This document shows positions 36,778 through 44,889 of a DNA stretch of 64,000 bases, in pieces; position 1 is the stretch's first letter; the number at the start of each line of letters is the position of its first letter. The DNA comes from Corynebacterium massiliense DSM 45435 (GTDB taxonomy: Bacteria; Actinomycetota; Actinomycetes; Mycobacteriales; Mycobacteriaceae), in the NCBI RefSeq assembly GCF_028609805.1, contig NZ_CP063189.1, positions 992,001-1,056,000 of the forward strand. Direction: 5' to 3'. Made by a program: the position numbers and the translations under genes. Below the pieces are notes generated by a model. That model ran no database searches. It was not told the DNA's origin and saw only the letters and a list, made by a program, of their open reading frames with translations.

Positions 36778-38931
36778 ATGTTGACAAAAAACATTGTACC
36801 TAGCGGCGAGGGAAACAACAACGCACACACCATGAACTCCTTCGAGTTAGTGGTATCCCGCGCTGAAGAATCTGGGTTGAACGTTCGCGTCACCGAAGCG
36901 GGTAAGCAAGCCAGCATTCAGACCCCTGGACATTCAGGGCGCGACTTGGGAACGAGCATCTCCTACAACGAAGCGAGGCAATGCACGCTCGTTCATGTAC
37001 ACAACGAGCCGACTGGGGCTACAGAAGAGTTCCTCCGCCATATTGGACTCGAGCTAAAAGACCTCTACGACAACACGTATTCTGACCGCTACGACTACTC
37101 GGATGGGTTCAGGGTCATTCGTGGACGCGGCAAGAAGTTTAGTCAAAAATGCCCTCACGGTTCCGTGCCGTCTCGCTGCACTCACGGATGTAAAGCAACG
37201 ATCCGTTCCCTCTACGGCGTAGACAGTCTCACCGCTCCCGGTGCCGTGTACGTCGTTGAAGGTGAAAAGGACGTTAAAGAGATACGTCGCAACTGGCGAT
37301 CTGCTGCTGTCTCGCAGGCGGGAGGCAGCAACAACGACCCTTCTAAAGCCGATTGGTCACCGCTCAAGGGGCGCGACGTAGTCATCATCGCCGACAACGA
37401 CAAGCCTGGACACAAACGAGCACAATCACTTTCCATTTACCTCCAGGGCTTAGGCCTTGACCGACCAGAATCTATCCGCGTCACTACCGCAGCTGGAGCT
37501 GCCAACGACGCCGCCGAACATATTCTGGCAGGCTACAGCCCCGATGACTTGGAGGAGTTGGAGCCAAAGATTGGGCGTCGCCGCGTGCGATTAGTCGCCG
37601 CGTCAACCGTGAAAACCGAAAGCGTCGACTGGCTTATTGATCAGTGGATCCCCCGTGGAATGCTCACCTTGCTAGCAGGGCGCGAAGGCGTCGGTAAATC
37701 CACTATCGCGTGTTCTTGGGTCGCCCAGTTCTCCCGCCAGGGCATGAAGTGCGCTTACCTCAACTCGGAAGACTCGCGTTCCTACACCGTCCGCCCCCGT
37801 TTGGAAGCAGCTGGGGCCAATCTCGACAACGTTTTCTTCATCGACGTTGACACTGAAACTGGCCGCGAAGGTCAACTACGGCTACCCGCCGATACGGACT
37901 TGCTGTTCAACGAGCTCTCTAGTGAAGGCGTGGAATTTGTCGTACTTGACGCTGCAAAGTCTGCAATGGATCCGAGACTAGACGGGTACCGAGATGACGA
38001 CATTAGGCAGTTTCTCGAACCTCTTGCCGCAAATGCAGATAAGCACGGGATAACCATCTTGGGGCTTGCGCACTTCGGTAAACGTGAGGGGAAAGATACT
38101 GGCCGATTAATGCTCGGTTCAATCGCGTGGAGTCAAATCGCACGAAGTGTCTTGTCTGCCGCTGTCGACGAAGACGAAGGACGACTCATCGTAACCAACA
38201 CTAAGTCCAACCTTGCCCGCGGAAAGGTATCACGTGAAGCCCGCCTAGTTTCACATCCACTCGTTCTCGACGACGGGACGAAGACCGAACTTGGAACAAT
38301 TCAATGGGGTGAATTCACCGACACGGCCGCCACCGACTTTCTTGACTCCACCATCGCCAACAACGAAGACGACCGCACCGAAGCAGAAGCCTGGCTCGAA
38401 GACTACTTAACCCTTCATGGCCCGAGTACAAGAGCGGCCGTTTTCAAAGCGGCGGCCCGGGAGAAGATCGCCTCCGAACGAACGATTAAACGGGCCTTCA
38501 AGAAGTTAGGCGGCACTTCGGAACAGGCCGGTTTCCCACGGCAAGCAACGTGGTCGCTTCCCAGTCGGGACAGTGAGGCCACTAAACGGCCTCGTGCATG
38601 TCAGAGTGGCCCAACTGGCCCAACTGGGAATGACCAGCAGAAACTGATTGGCCCAACTGTGGCAGAAAGCCAGTTGGGACACGTCCTAAAGAGTGGCCCA
38701 ACTGAAAATCAAACCACCTCTAGGGCGGCGACTACCGACGTACGTAACTTGGTCCTCAACTGTCTAAGCCCCGATAACGGCATGACCATTAAGACCCTGA
38801 AGGGGTGCTTCACGAAGAAGGACTTAGCTCAAATCGGCGACATCGGAACTGTCCTCAATGCTCTAACGGATGAAGGCCTTGTTACCCGGGACGGCAAGGG
38901 AAAGTTCTCCCGTTCGCAAGCCGCCGCTTAA
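36778..38931 (+). CDS. TOPRIM/RecA-like primase-helicase (replication protein of the element)
   Basis: 717 residues from ATG 36778 (after GAGATGGGG). N-terminal zinc-type CPHGSVPSRCTHGCKA (about 120-136), TOPRIM core with VYVVEGEKDVKEI (catalytic Glu) and VVIIADNDKPGHKRA (DxD) at about 155-225, RecA-like ATPase with Walker A LLAGREGVGKSTIACSW near 305 and Walker B FVVLDAAKSAMD near 390, then a winged-helix-like tail RNLVLNCLSPDNGMTIKTLK. Such proteins unwind and prime DNA replication of plasmids, phages and satellites. A repeat of SGPTGPTG/IGPT/SGPT marks a flexible linker at about 615-650. Start could also be ATG 36832. Confidence 0.85.
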   Translation: MLTKNIVPSGEGNNNAHTMNSFELVVSRAEESGLNVRVTEAGKQASIQTPGHSGRDLGTSISYNEARQCTLVHVHNEPTGATEEFLRHIGLELKDLYDNTYSDRYDYSDGFRVIRGRGKKFSQKCPHGSVPSRCTHGCKATIRSLYGVDSLTAPGAVYVVEGEKDVKEIRRNWRSAAVSQAGGSNNDPSKADWSPLKGRDVVIIADNDKPGHKRAQSLSIYLQGLGLDRPESIRVTTAAGAANDAAEHILAGYSPDDLEELEPKIGRRRVRLVAASTVKTESVDWLIDQWIPRGMLTLLAGREGVGKSTIACSWVAQFSRQGMKCAYLNSEDSRSYTVRPRLEAAGANLDNVFFIDVDTETGREGQLRLPADTDLLFNELSSEGVEFVVLDAAKSAMDPRLDGYRDDDIRQFLEPLAANADKHGITILGLAHFGKREGKDTGRLMLGSIAWSQIARSVLSAAVDEDEGRLIVTNTKSNLARGKVSREARLVSHPLVLDDGTKTELGTIQWGEFTDTAATDFLDSTIANNEDDRTEAEAWLEDYLTLHGPSTRAAVFKAAAREKIASERTIKRAFKKLGGTSEQAGFPRQATWSLPSRDSEATKRPRACQSGPTGPTGNDQQKLIGPTVAESQLGHVLKSGPTENQTTSRAATTDVRNLVLNCLSPDNGMTIKTLKGCFTKKDLAQIGDIGTVLNALTDEGLVTRDGKGKFSRSQAAA

Positions 38932-39519
38932 ACCCCTACCCCCCGCAGGTCAGGACTTTATTCCAAAAATGGAAGAAAGTTCCGGCGGACGCCCTTCCGA
39001 AAATGGGCTGGACAACTCATCACACCATCAACGAGCGACAAGAAGCTTCAAACAATCGCCGAAGAATCGACGAACTTCGAGCGTTCACGCAAAGCTTCGT
39101 GAACTCTCAAGCGAAACGCTTCCAAACCTGGAACGGTTCACACACCACAAATCGCAGCGCAACACCACAACGATAAATACGCTGAACGCAACGACACAAC
39201 GACGCAACGACACAACGACAGAGTATTTACTCAATGTTGAGTAAAAGCAACGCAAACAGCGACACTCGCATATGCGCACCACTGGATATATCCAACAAGA
39301 GGGGTGGGGAGGGACTCCCCCGGAGGCCGATCATCCCTCCTGCCGGTATTGGGAGGTAGCTGGCTCGTAACATTTTCGGCACCTATGTACGTGCGTTTGC
39401 ACATAGACTGCTGTTTGGACGGGTGTAACATATGTAGTGACGATGTATATACAAGCTCGCTGGTCGGCTTGGTATCGCGTCACAATTGATAACAGTACGA
39501 AATTCGGGGGTGTATTGGT
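38932..39519. other. 588-base gap with tandem 16-mer, possible replication origin
   Basis: Unusually AT-rich and A/C-skewed around 39000-39240. The 16-mer ACGCAACGACACAACG occurs twice head to tail at 39186-39217, next to further CAACRAC runs. Following a replication protein, this may be an origin with iterons. An open frame 38870-39244 crosses it, but its composition is that of the skewed repeat and it has no ribosome-binding site. Promoter-like sequence for the next operon is expected near 39400-39510. Confidence 0.45.
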
Positions 39520-40128
39520 ATGGGTGGTTTGAAGCCACCTACCCGGCGGGAGACGTGTGGAACGAAGTCTGGGTATCAGGCTCATTATCGGGCGGGTGAG
39601 CGGCCGTGTGTGCGGTGTAGGAATGCTCGTTCCGAGGACCATGCGGCGAAGGTGGAGCGGAGCTCAATCACTACGGCGGATTGGGAGGATGTTGTTGGTC
39701 CTATGACTGAGCCGCCGGTTGGTTTGGGGCGTGCGGGTCTTCGGTTGTGGGCTGCGGCTACGGTTGCGCGTCGGTTTAGCCCGGCGACGTTGTATCTGCT
39801 TGTTGAGGCGTGTCGTTGTGCGGACGTGTTGGAGCGTCTTGACGGTGCGGTTCGTAGCCGGCGTGGTTTGTGGTTGTCGCTGAAGGCAGAGGCTGAAGAA
39901 CAAACCGAGGGTGTGCCGCGGTTTGACGTGGTTGTTGATGGGGCGGTTGCTGAGCAGCGTCGGCAGCGGGAGTCGTTGAACCGGGTGTTGAAGCAGTTGG
40001 ACTTGTTGGATGTGGTTCCGGCGGTGGAGCCGGGGCGTGAGAAGAGTGTGTTGGACCAGTTGCGGGAGCGTCGTGCGCGGCGTGAAGAAGAGTTGAAGAA
40101 TCAGGCGAAGGCCGGGAGCGAGGGGTAA
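39520..40128 (+). CDS. Small-terminase-like DNA-binding protein
   Basis: 202 residues. N-terminal ETCGTKSGYQAHYRAGERPC-VRC gives a C...CxxC cluster with SGY and H, as in small zinc modules common in actinophage proteins. Then PPVGLGRAGLRLWAAATVAR and LYLLVEACRCADVLERLDGA, the L-R-LW...LL-EA-R--D-L-(D) pattern of P27-type phage small terminase subunits, and a long charged C-terminal helix (REKSVLDQLRERRARREEEL). No large terminase follows, so the protein would have to use a helper's. Codon use leans to GTT/CGG and G-rich strand, unlike the primase gene, suggesting separate ancestry. Confidence 0.6.
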   Translation: MGGLKPPTRRETCGTKSGYQAHYRAGERPCVRCRNARSEDHAAKVERSSITTADWEDVVGPMTEPPVGLGRAGLRLWAAATVARRFSPATLYLLVEACRCADVLERLDGAVRSRRGLWLSLKAEAEEQTEGVPRFDVVVDGAVAEQRRQRESLNRVLKQLDLLDVVPAVEPGREKSVLDQLRERRARREEELKNQAKAGSEG

Positions 40129-40130
40129 TC

Positions 40131-41240
40131 GTGAGTGAGTTGGCAGAGCAGTATGGCGCGTTTTTTGTTCGTCGTTTGGATAAGTGGGAACCGCTTTTGG
40201 GGTTTATCGGTAAGCGCCCGGCGGTGGAGGCGAAGCTTCGTGAGGCGGATCGTCGTGTGGTGACTCGTTTGGAAGAGCTTGTTGAGACTGTGGGCGCTTC
40301 GTGGACGGGGGATGATTTGGCTGACCTTGGGGCTCGTTGGGCGCGGGGTGAGTTGAAGGCGTCGACGGTTGCGGGGCGTATTTCTTCGGCAGCGGGTGTG
40401 CGCGATTCCCGTGGTGTGGCACGGGTGGACCATGTGGTGGCCGGCGCTGTGGGAGAACTTCGTACTGAGGTGGATAACGATGAGTTGACCCCTGGCGTGA
40501 TTGCCGCGGAGGTTGGCGACCTGCTTCGTGAGGTCGTAGAGGAAGGCCTTCGTGAGGCGGCTGAGGCGTGGTCCGGGTTGCCCGAGTGGTTGCAGCGTGA
40601 GGTGCTTTCGGAGTTTGGAATCGGGTGCAAGTTTGAGAATCTTACGGCCAAGCTCGATTTGGGGCGAGATAGTGAGGAAGTCATTCTCGCGGCTAAGCGT
40701 ATGACGCGTGCAGCACGCCAGCTGACGAAGGCGGGCATGCCGGGCGTGGAAGGACCGGAAGACTTCGAGCGCGCGATAAAGGAGTTCACCTTCCTCAAGC
40801 ACGGTATTAGTGAGGAGGCGCAGCGAGACTTCCTCGGCAACCTTCGGGAAGGTGCCACGACGGTAGATACGGACGTGCTCTTCGTGGAGTGCACGGACTT
40901 AAACCCGGTGTGGGGAACTTCCGAAGACTTGGTTGCTAAGGGGGTGGATGAGTTTTCGGTGCTGGTCGACCCTTTGGGGGACGATAAGGAAGAGTATGAG
41001 CGACGGGCAAAGCTTGTTGAGTCCGTTCGTTACTTCCGGGATGAGTTTGAGTACTTGCGTGACTTGCGAGCTAGTACCCCTGGGTCCATTCTTCCCCCGG
41101 GCTTGGATTGGGATGAGTTGCGCCGGCGTAGTGAGCTGAGGGGGGATGAGCTCATTTCGGAGTGGAAGCGGTGGCGTGCTGGCGAGTTGAAGTCGAAGCC
41201 GGTTAAGGAAACCGGGGCGCGGAAGCGCCGGGTGGTGTAG
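40131..41240 (+). CDS. Orphan 369-residue protein of the satellite-like element
   Basis: GTG start two bases after the terS-like stop, so translationally coupled. Acidic, helical, with LADLGARWARGELKASTVAG, an internal LPEWLQREVLSEFGIGCKFE, LAAKRMTRAARQLTKAG, and a lysine/arginine tail KSKPVKETGARKRRVV. No signal peptide, membrane span or nucleotide-binding motif seen. Position after a small terminase would suit a capsid-remodelling, packaging or anti-phage role, but nothing in the sequence decides. Ends 51 bases before a strong terminator. Confidence 0.65.
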   Translation: MSELAEQYGAFFVRRLDKWEPLLGFIGKRPAVEAKLREADRRVVTRLEELVETVGASWTGDDLADLGARWARGELKASTVAGRISSAAGVRDSRGVARVDHVVAGAVGELRTEVDNDELTPGVIAAEVGDLLREVVEEGLREAAEAWSGLPEWLQREVLSEFGIGCKFENLTAKLDLGRDSEEVILAAKRMTRAARQLTKAGMPGVEGPEDFERAIKEFTFLKHGISEEAQRDFLGNLREGATTVDTDVLFVECTDLNPVWGTSEDLVAKGVDEFSVLVDPLGDDKEEYERRAKLVESVRYFRDEFEYLRDLRASTPGSILPPGLDWDELRRRSELRGDELISEWKRWRAGELKSKPVKETGARKRRVV

Positions 41241-41291
41241 CTAGTCCGCGGTGTTCGCACGCGGGGTGTATCGGAGTGCGACCTTGAGAGA

Positions 41292-41324
41292 GGGGTTGCA
41301 TTCCGAATGCACCCCCCTTTTTTT
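41292..41324 (+). terminator. Terminator of the right element's rightward operon
   Basis: GGGG-T-TGCATT pairs with AATGCA-CCCC around a CCG turn, followed by seven T. Confidence 0.85.
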
Positions 41325-41591
41325 GCTGTCGTGGCTGGGGAACTTTACCGGCGTCGGTAAGGTTTTCCGCTCGACAGGGGCTACTTTCTGACGGGTATGT
41401 CAGAAAGTATCGGGGCTGATAAAACACCAGTTGCGGAACACTGGCACTCACTTAGTGGGGTCCACCAATTATTGGCAACTCCCCATAGTAGTCGTGAGCG
41501 TGCACGTGGAAGAGGGGTGCTGCTTTGTGGACACTTTTTGGACACTTTCGAGGTGGTAGTCACGAGGGAAGCGGTGTTTGCGCAGCTTACG
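41325..41591. other. attR arm region with hairpin and repeated TGGACACT
   Basis: No gene. Perfect hairpin ACTTTCTGAC-GGGTAT-GTCAGAAAGT at 41383-41408, a second hairpin around TTACCG-GCGT-CGGTAA (41345-41360), and TGGACACTTT at 41528 and 41539. TGGACACT also occurs at 33875-33882 on the left end of the element, so it is a plausible integrase arm-type site. Confidence 0.5.
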
Positions 41592-41628
41592 GTGCCCCTG
41601 GTGAGACTCGAACTCACACTGGACGGGT
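41592..41628. repeat. Attachment-site copy C (tRNA-Leu side, attR)
   Basis: 37 bp identical to copy B; it covers the discriminator, acceptor 3' strand, T-arm and part of the anticodon arm of the tRNA-Leu gene, so the insertion left the tRNA intact. Confidence 0.9.
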
Positions 41629-41666
41629 TTTGAATCCGTTGCCTCTGCCAATTGGGCTACAGGGGC
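41593..41666 (-). tRNA. tRNA-Leu (anticodon CAA), island target
   Basis: 74-nt cloverleaf on the minus strand: acceptor GCCCCTG/CAGGGGC, D-arm with GG in the loop, anticodon loop TTCAAAA giving CAA, T-arm GTGAG-TTCGAGT-CTCAC, discriminator A. Variable loop is only CCAGT, whereas leucine tRNAs normally have a long variable arm; identity as Leu rests on the anticodon. No encoded CCA. It is the integration target of both elements. Confidence 0.88.
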
Positions 41667-41762
41667 CGTGGGGGAAATAGTAACCCACCGCCGTCCGCGG
41701 ACGGAAATCGCGGGGAGAGGCATCGCCAAGCGCGGCGGCCCGATTGCCTAGACTGGGCAACC

Positions 41763-44390
41763 GTGTCTGCTACGAAACCTCGCCTTCTGCTCATTGACGG
41801 TCACTCGATGGCGTTCCGCGCCTTCTACGCGCTGCCCGCGGAGAACTTCTCCACGTCGGGCGGCCAGCACACCAACGCGGTCTACGGCTTTCTGTCTATG
41901 CTCGCGAACATCGTCAGCGAGGAAGAGCCGGACCACATCGCGGTCGCTTTCGACGTGGGACGCAAGACGTTCCGCACCGAGAAGTTCGCCGAGTACAAGG
42001 CCCAACGCGAGGCCGCCCCGGAGGCGTTCCGCGGCCAGGTGGATCTAATCCGGGAGGTGCTCGACACCCTGGGTATTACCACCCTGTCGGTGGAGAATTA
42101 CGAGGCCGACGACATCCTGGCGACCATCGCCACGCAGGCCGGCGATTACGAGACCTTGATCGTCACTGGTGACCGCGACTACCTGCAGCTTGTCGATGAC
42201 CACACCACCGTCTTGTACCCCATCAAGGGCGTGTCCACCCTGCGGCGTTTCACGCCGGAGATGGTGGAAGAAAAGTACGGATTGAGCCCGGCGCAGTACC
42301 CGGATTTCGCGGCGCTGCGCGGCGACCCGTCGGACAACCTGCCGTCGATTCCGAAGGTGGGGGAGAAGACCGCCACCAAGTGGATCCTGAAGTACGGCAA
42401 CCTCGATGAGCTGCTCGCCCACGCCGACGAGATCAAGGGCGTCGTGGGCGGCAACCTGCGCGAGCGCATCGACCAGGTGCGGCTCAACCGCGAGCTGACG
42501 CAGATGGTCACCGACATGGATCTGGACGTCGGGCCGGACGACCTGGCCTTTAAAACCGCCGACGTCGCAGAGGTGGCTGCGAAGCTCGACGAGCTGGAGT
42601 TCGGCCAGAACTTGCGTGAGCGCATCCTTACCGCGGTGCCGAACAACGGCGAGGAGACCGCGCCCGAGCCGGCGGAAGACGTCACCATCGACGATGAGCC
42701 GCTGGCGACGTGGCTGGACGGCCGCCGTCACGTCGCGGTGTTCCTCCATGGCGACGGCCGCCCGGGCCAGGGCGACGCGCAGGCTATCGGGCTGGTGGAC
42801 GGCGAGCGCCACGGCATCCAGGCCGAGCTGGCGGAGATTTCGCCTGCGGACGAGAAGGCGTTAAAGGAGTGGCTGGAGTCTGATGCGGAGAAGTACTTCC
42901 ACGAAGCCAAGGCGGCGTTCCACATGCTGGCTGGCCGCGGCATCACACTGCGGGGCATTGCCCACGACACCGCCATCGCCGCGTACCTGTTGCGGCCGGG
43001 GCAGCGAAGCTACGCGCTTGCCGATGTCTACCAGCGCCACCTCCACAAGTCCCTGGCCACCTCGGACGACCAGGTGAGCCTGCTCGATGACACCAGCCTC
43101 ATCGACCAGGCGGCGGCCGTGATGGAACTGGCCGAGGCGCTTACCCGCCAGCTGCAGGAGATCGACTCCTTCGAGCTGTACACCGACATGGAGCTGCCGC
43201 TTTCGGCCATCCTGGCACGCATGGAGGCCACCGGCATCGCGGTGGATCTGGGTACCCTCCACGAGCAGCTGGACGTGTTTACCAACCACGTGGACCAAGA
43301 ACTCGCGGACGCGCGGTCTATCGCTGGCGACGACAAGCTCAACCTCAATTCGCCGAAGCAACTGCAGACAGTGTTGTTTGAAACGCTGGAGCTGCCGAAG
43401 ACGAAGAAGACCAAGACCGGGTATTCCACCGCGGCTAAGGAGATCGAGCAGCTGGCGGCCAAGCACCCGCACCCGTTCTTGGATCACCTGTTGGCCCACC
43501 GCGAGTACCAGAAGCTCAAGAGCACCCTCGAGGGGCTCATCAAGACGGTGCAGCCGGACGGGCGCATCCATACCACGTTCAACCAGACGGTGGCATCGAC
43601 AGGCAGGCTGTCGTCGGCCGAACCGAACCTGCAGAACATCCCGGTGCGCACCGAGGCCGGCCGCCGCATTCGCTCCGGCTTCGTGGTGGGCGAGGGCTAC
43701 GAGACGCTGCTGACCGCCGACTACTCGCAGATCGAGATGCGTGTGATGGCGCACCTCTCGGAGGACCCCGGGCTTATCGAGGCCTACCGCGAGGGCGAAG
43801 ACCTGCACAACTACGTCGGCTCGAAAGTCTTCGACGTGCCGGTTGAGGAGGTCACCCCGGAGCTGCGTCGCCGCGTGAAGGCGATGTCCTACGGCTTGGT
43901 CTACGGCCTGTCCGCCTATGGCCTGTCCCAGCAGCTGTCCATCCCGGCGGGCGAGGCGAAGAAGATCATGGAGTCCTACTTCGAGCGCTTCGGCGGCGTG
44001 CAGCGCTACCTCGCGGAGGTCGTGGACAAGGCGCGCCGCGATGGCTATACCGCCACCGTCTTTGGGCGCCGCCGCTACCTGCCGGAGCTCAATTCGGACA
44101 ACCGGATGGCCCGCGAGAATGCGGAGCGCGCCGCGCTCAACGCGCCGATCCAGGGCACCGCGGCGGACATCATCAAGGTCGCGATGCTGCGCGTGGATAA
44201 AGCCCTGGCCGGCTTCAAGTCCCGTGTGCTGCTACAGGTCCACGACGAGCTCGTGGTCGAGGTGGCGCCCGGCGAGCTTGCCGATGTCCGCGCCACCGTC
44301 GAGCGCGAAATGGACTCGGCGATCAACCTGCTTGTCCCGCTTGAGGTTTCTACGGGCGAGGGGCACAGCTGGGACTCCGCCGCGCACTAG
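41763..44390 (+). CDS. polA: DNA polymerase I
   Basis: 875 residues from GTG 41763 (SATKPRLLLIDGHSMAFRAF). N-terminal 5'-nuclease domain (GDRDYLQLVDDHT, RGDPSDNLPSIPKVGEKTA), central domain in which I do not see the DxE 3'-5' exonuclease motif (as in mycobacterial Pol I), and polymerase motifs A (DYSQIEMRVMAHLSEDPG), B (RRRVKAMSYGLVYGLSAYG) and C (VLLQVHDELVVEVA). It fills gaps in excision repair and Okazaki processing. The open frame begins earlier, but the upstream part overlaps the tRNA. Confidence 0.96.
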   Translation: MSATKPRLLLIDGHSMAFRAFYALPAENFSTSGGQHTNAVYGFLSMLANIVSEEEPDHIAVAFDVGRKTFRTEKFAEYKAQREAAPEAFRGQVDLIREVLDTLGITTLSVENYEADDILATIATQAGDYETLIVTGDRDYLQLVDDHTTVLYPIKGVSTLRRFTPEMVEEKYGLSPAQYPDFAALRGDPSDNLPSIPKVGEKTATKWILKYGNLDELLAHADEIKGVVGGNLRERIDQVRLNRELTQMVTDMDLDVGPDDLAFKTADVAEVAAKLDELEFGQNLRERILTAVPNNGEETAPEPAEDVTIDDEPLATWLDGRRHVAVFLHGDGRPGQGDAQAIGLVDGERHGIQAELAEISPADEKALKEWLESDAEKYFHEAKAAFHMLAGRGITLRGIAHDTAIAAYLLRPGQRSYALADVYQRHLHKSLATSDDQVSLLDDTSLIDQAAAVMELAEALTRQLQEIDSFELYTDMELPLSAILARMEATGIAVDLGTLHEQLDVFTNHVDQELADARSIAGDDKLNLNSPKQLQTVLFETLELPKTKKTKTGYSTAAKEIEQLAAKHPHPFLDHLLAHREYQKLKSTLEGLIKTVQPDGRIHTTFNQTVASTGRLSSAEPNLQNIPVRTEAGRRIRSGFVVGEGYETLLTADYSQIEMRVMAHLSEDPGLIEAYREGEDLHNYVGSKVFDVPVEEVTPELRRRVKAMSYGLVYGLSAYGLSQQLSIPAGEAKKIMESYFERFGGVQRYLAEVVDKARRDGYTATVFGRRRYLPELNSDNRMARENAERAALNAPIQGTAADIIKVAMLRVDKALAGFKSRVLLQVHDELVVEVAPGELADVRATVEREMDSAINLLVPLEVSTGEGHSWDSAAH

Positions 44391-44418
44391 CGCAGCGATA
44401 GGCTACCGCGCCGACACG

Positions 44419-44889
44419 CTACCGCATCTTTTCTGGGACGATGGCGCCGGCGAGCTTGTCAAAGACGTGCTGGCCCCAGATGAACATGGTCGCGCCCACC
44501 ACGATGGGAATGATGTCTTGCCACGGGTACACCCAAATACCGACGAGGGTGAGAAGCAACCAGCTGTTGCGGACGGCGGCGACTTGGTAGCTGGGGTAGG
44601 GGCTGACCACCTCGAGGCCGAGCGACCACTTGCCCAGCGAGGTGCGGTAGCGGCCTTCAAAGATGACCCGGTAGACGTAGAAGAATACGGCCCAGGCGAT
44701 GGTTTCGTAGGTGGTTTGGGCGGTGCCGTTGAGCAGGCCATCGGCGGGCGCGGTGGTGAGTGCGCCGGTGTGAGCGGTGATGGCGTTGATGATCCACCGC
44801 AGGACGATGACCACCGCACCCACGGCGAAGGCATCGATCCACCACGCGAGGATGCGGCGGCCGGTGAGGACGAGTCGCTCCATAGTCAT
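44419..44889 (-). CDS. RDD family membrane protein
   Basis: 156 residues, three membrane spans. Starts with RRILAWWIDAFAVGAVVIVL, which carries the R and D of the RDD signature, then FEGRYRTSLGKWSLGLEVV with the second R/K motif, then two more hydrophobic stretches. Function of the family is not settled. ATG 44889; ATG 44883 is an alternative. Convergent with polA. Confidence 0.85.
   Translation of the reverse strand: MTMERLVLTGRRILAWWIDAFAVGAVVIVLRWIINAITAHTGALTTAPADGLLNGTAQTTYETIAWAVFFYVYRVIFEGRYRTSLGKWSLGLEVVSPYPSYQVAAVRNSWLLLTLVGIWVYPWQDIIPIVVGATMFIWGQHVFDKLAGAIVPEKMR

Larger units (their letters stand above)
27503..41591. mobile_element. Composite tRNA-Leu island: two integrative elements in tandem
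   Basis: Bounded by copy A (27503) and by the functional tRNA-Leu (41593-41666), with an internal copy B at 33722. The left element (27503-33721) has an integrase remnant next to copy B, a tape-measure fragment and two insertion sequences; the right element (33722-41591) appears complete. Both integrases lie close to copy B. Genes inside are less GC-rich than the core and differ in codon use. Confidence 0.85.
33722..41591. mobile_element. Intact 7.9-kb integrative element with phage-satellite layout
   Basis: Between perfect 37-bp repeats. Minus strand: integrase and XRE repressor, overlapping. Plus strand: excisionase, three small genes, TOPRIM/RecA-like replication protein, small-terminase-like protein, 369-aa orphan, terminator. 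No capsid, portal, tail or large-terminase gene fits in the space. Integrase, repressor, excisionase, primase-helicase and small terminase alone is the plan of phage-inducible chromosomal islands in other phyla; that match is inferred from gene order, not shown. Confidence 0.7.

Noticed and set aside
38870..39244. A 124-codon plus frame after the replication gene
   Set aside because: Overlaps the end of the replication gene, no ribosome-binding site, residues reflect the A/C-skewed repeats (many Thr, Asn, Arg).
33722..41591. Reading the right element as a conjugative element or plasmid
   Set aside because: No relaxase, FtsK/Tra ATPase or type IV secretion gene is present; a small-terminase-like gene and excisionase fit a satellite better.
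41652..41762. polA start at 41652
   Set aside because: The extra 37 codons run through the tRNA-Leu gene and read as non-conserved sequence; GTG 41763 gives the family N-terminus.
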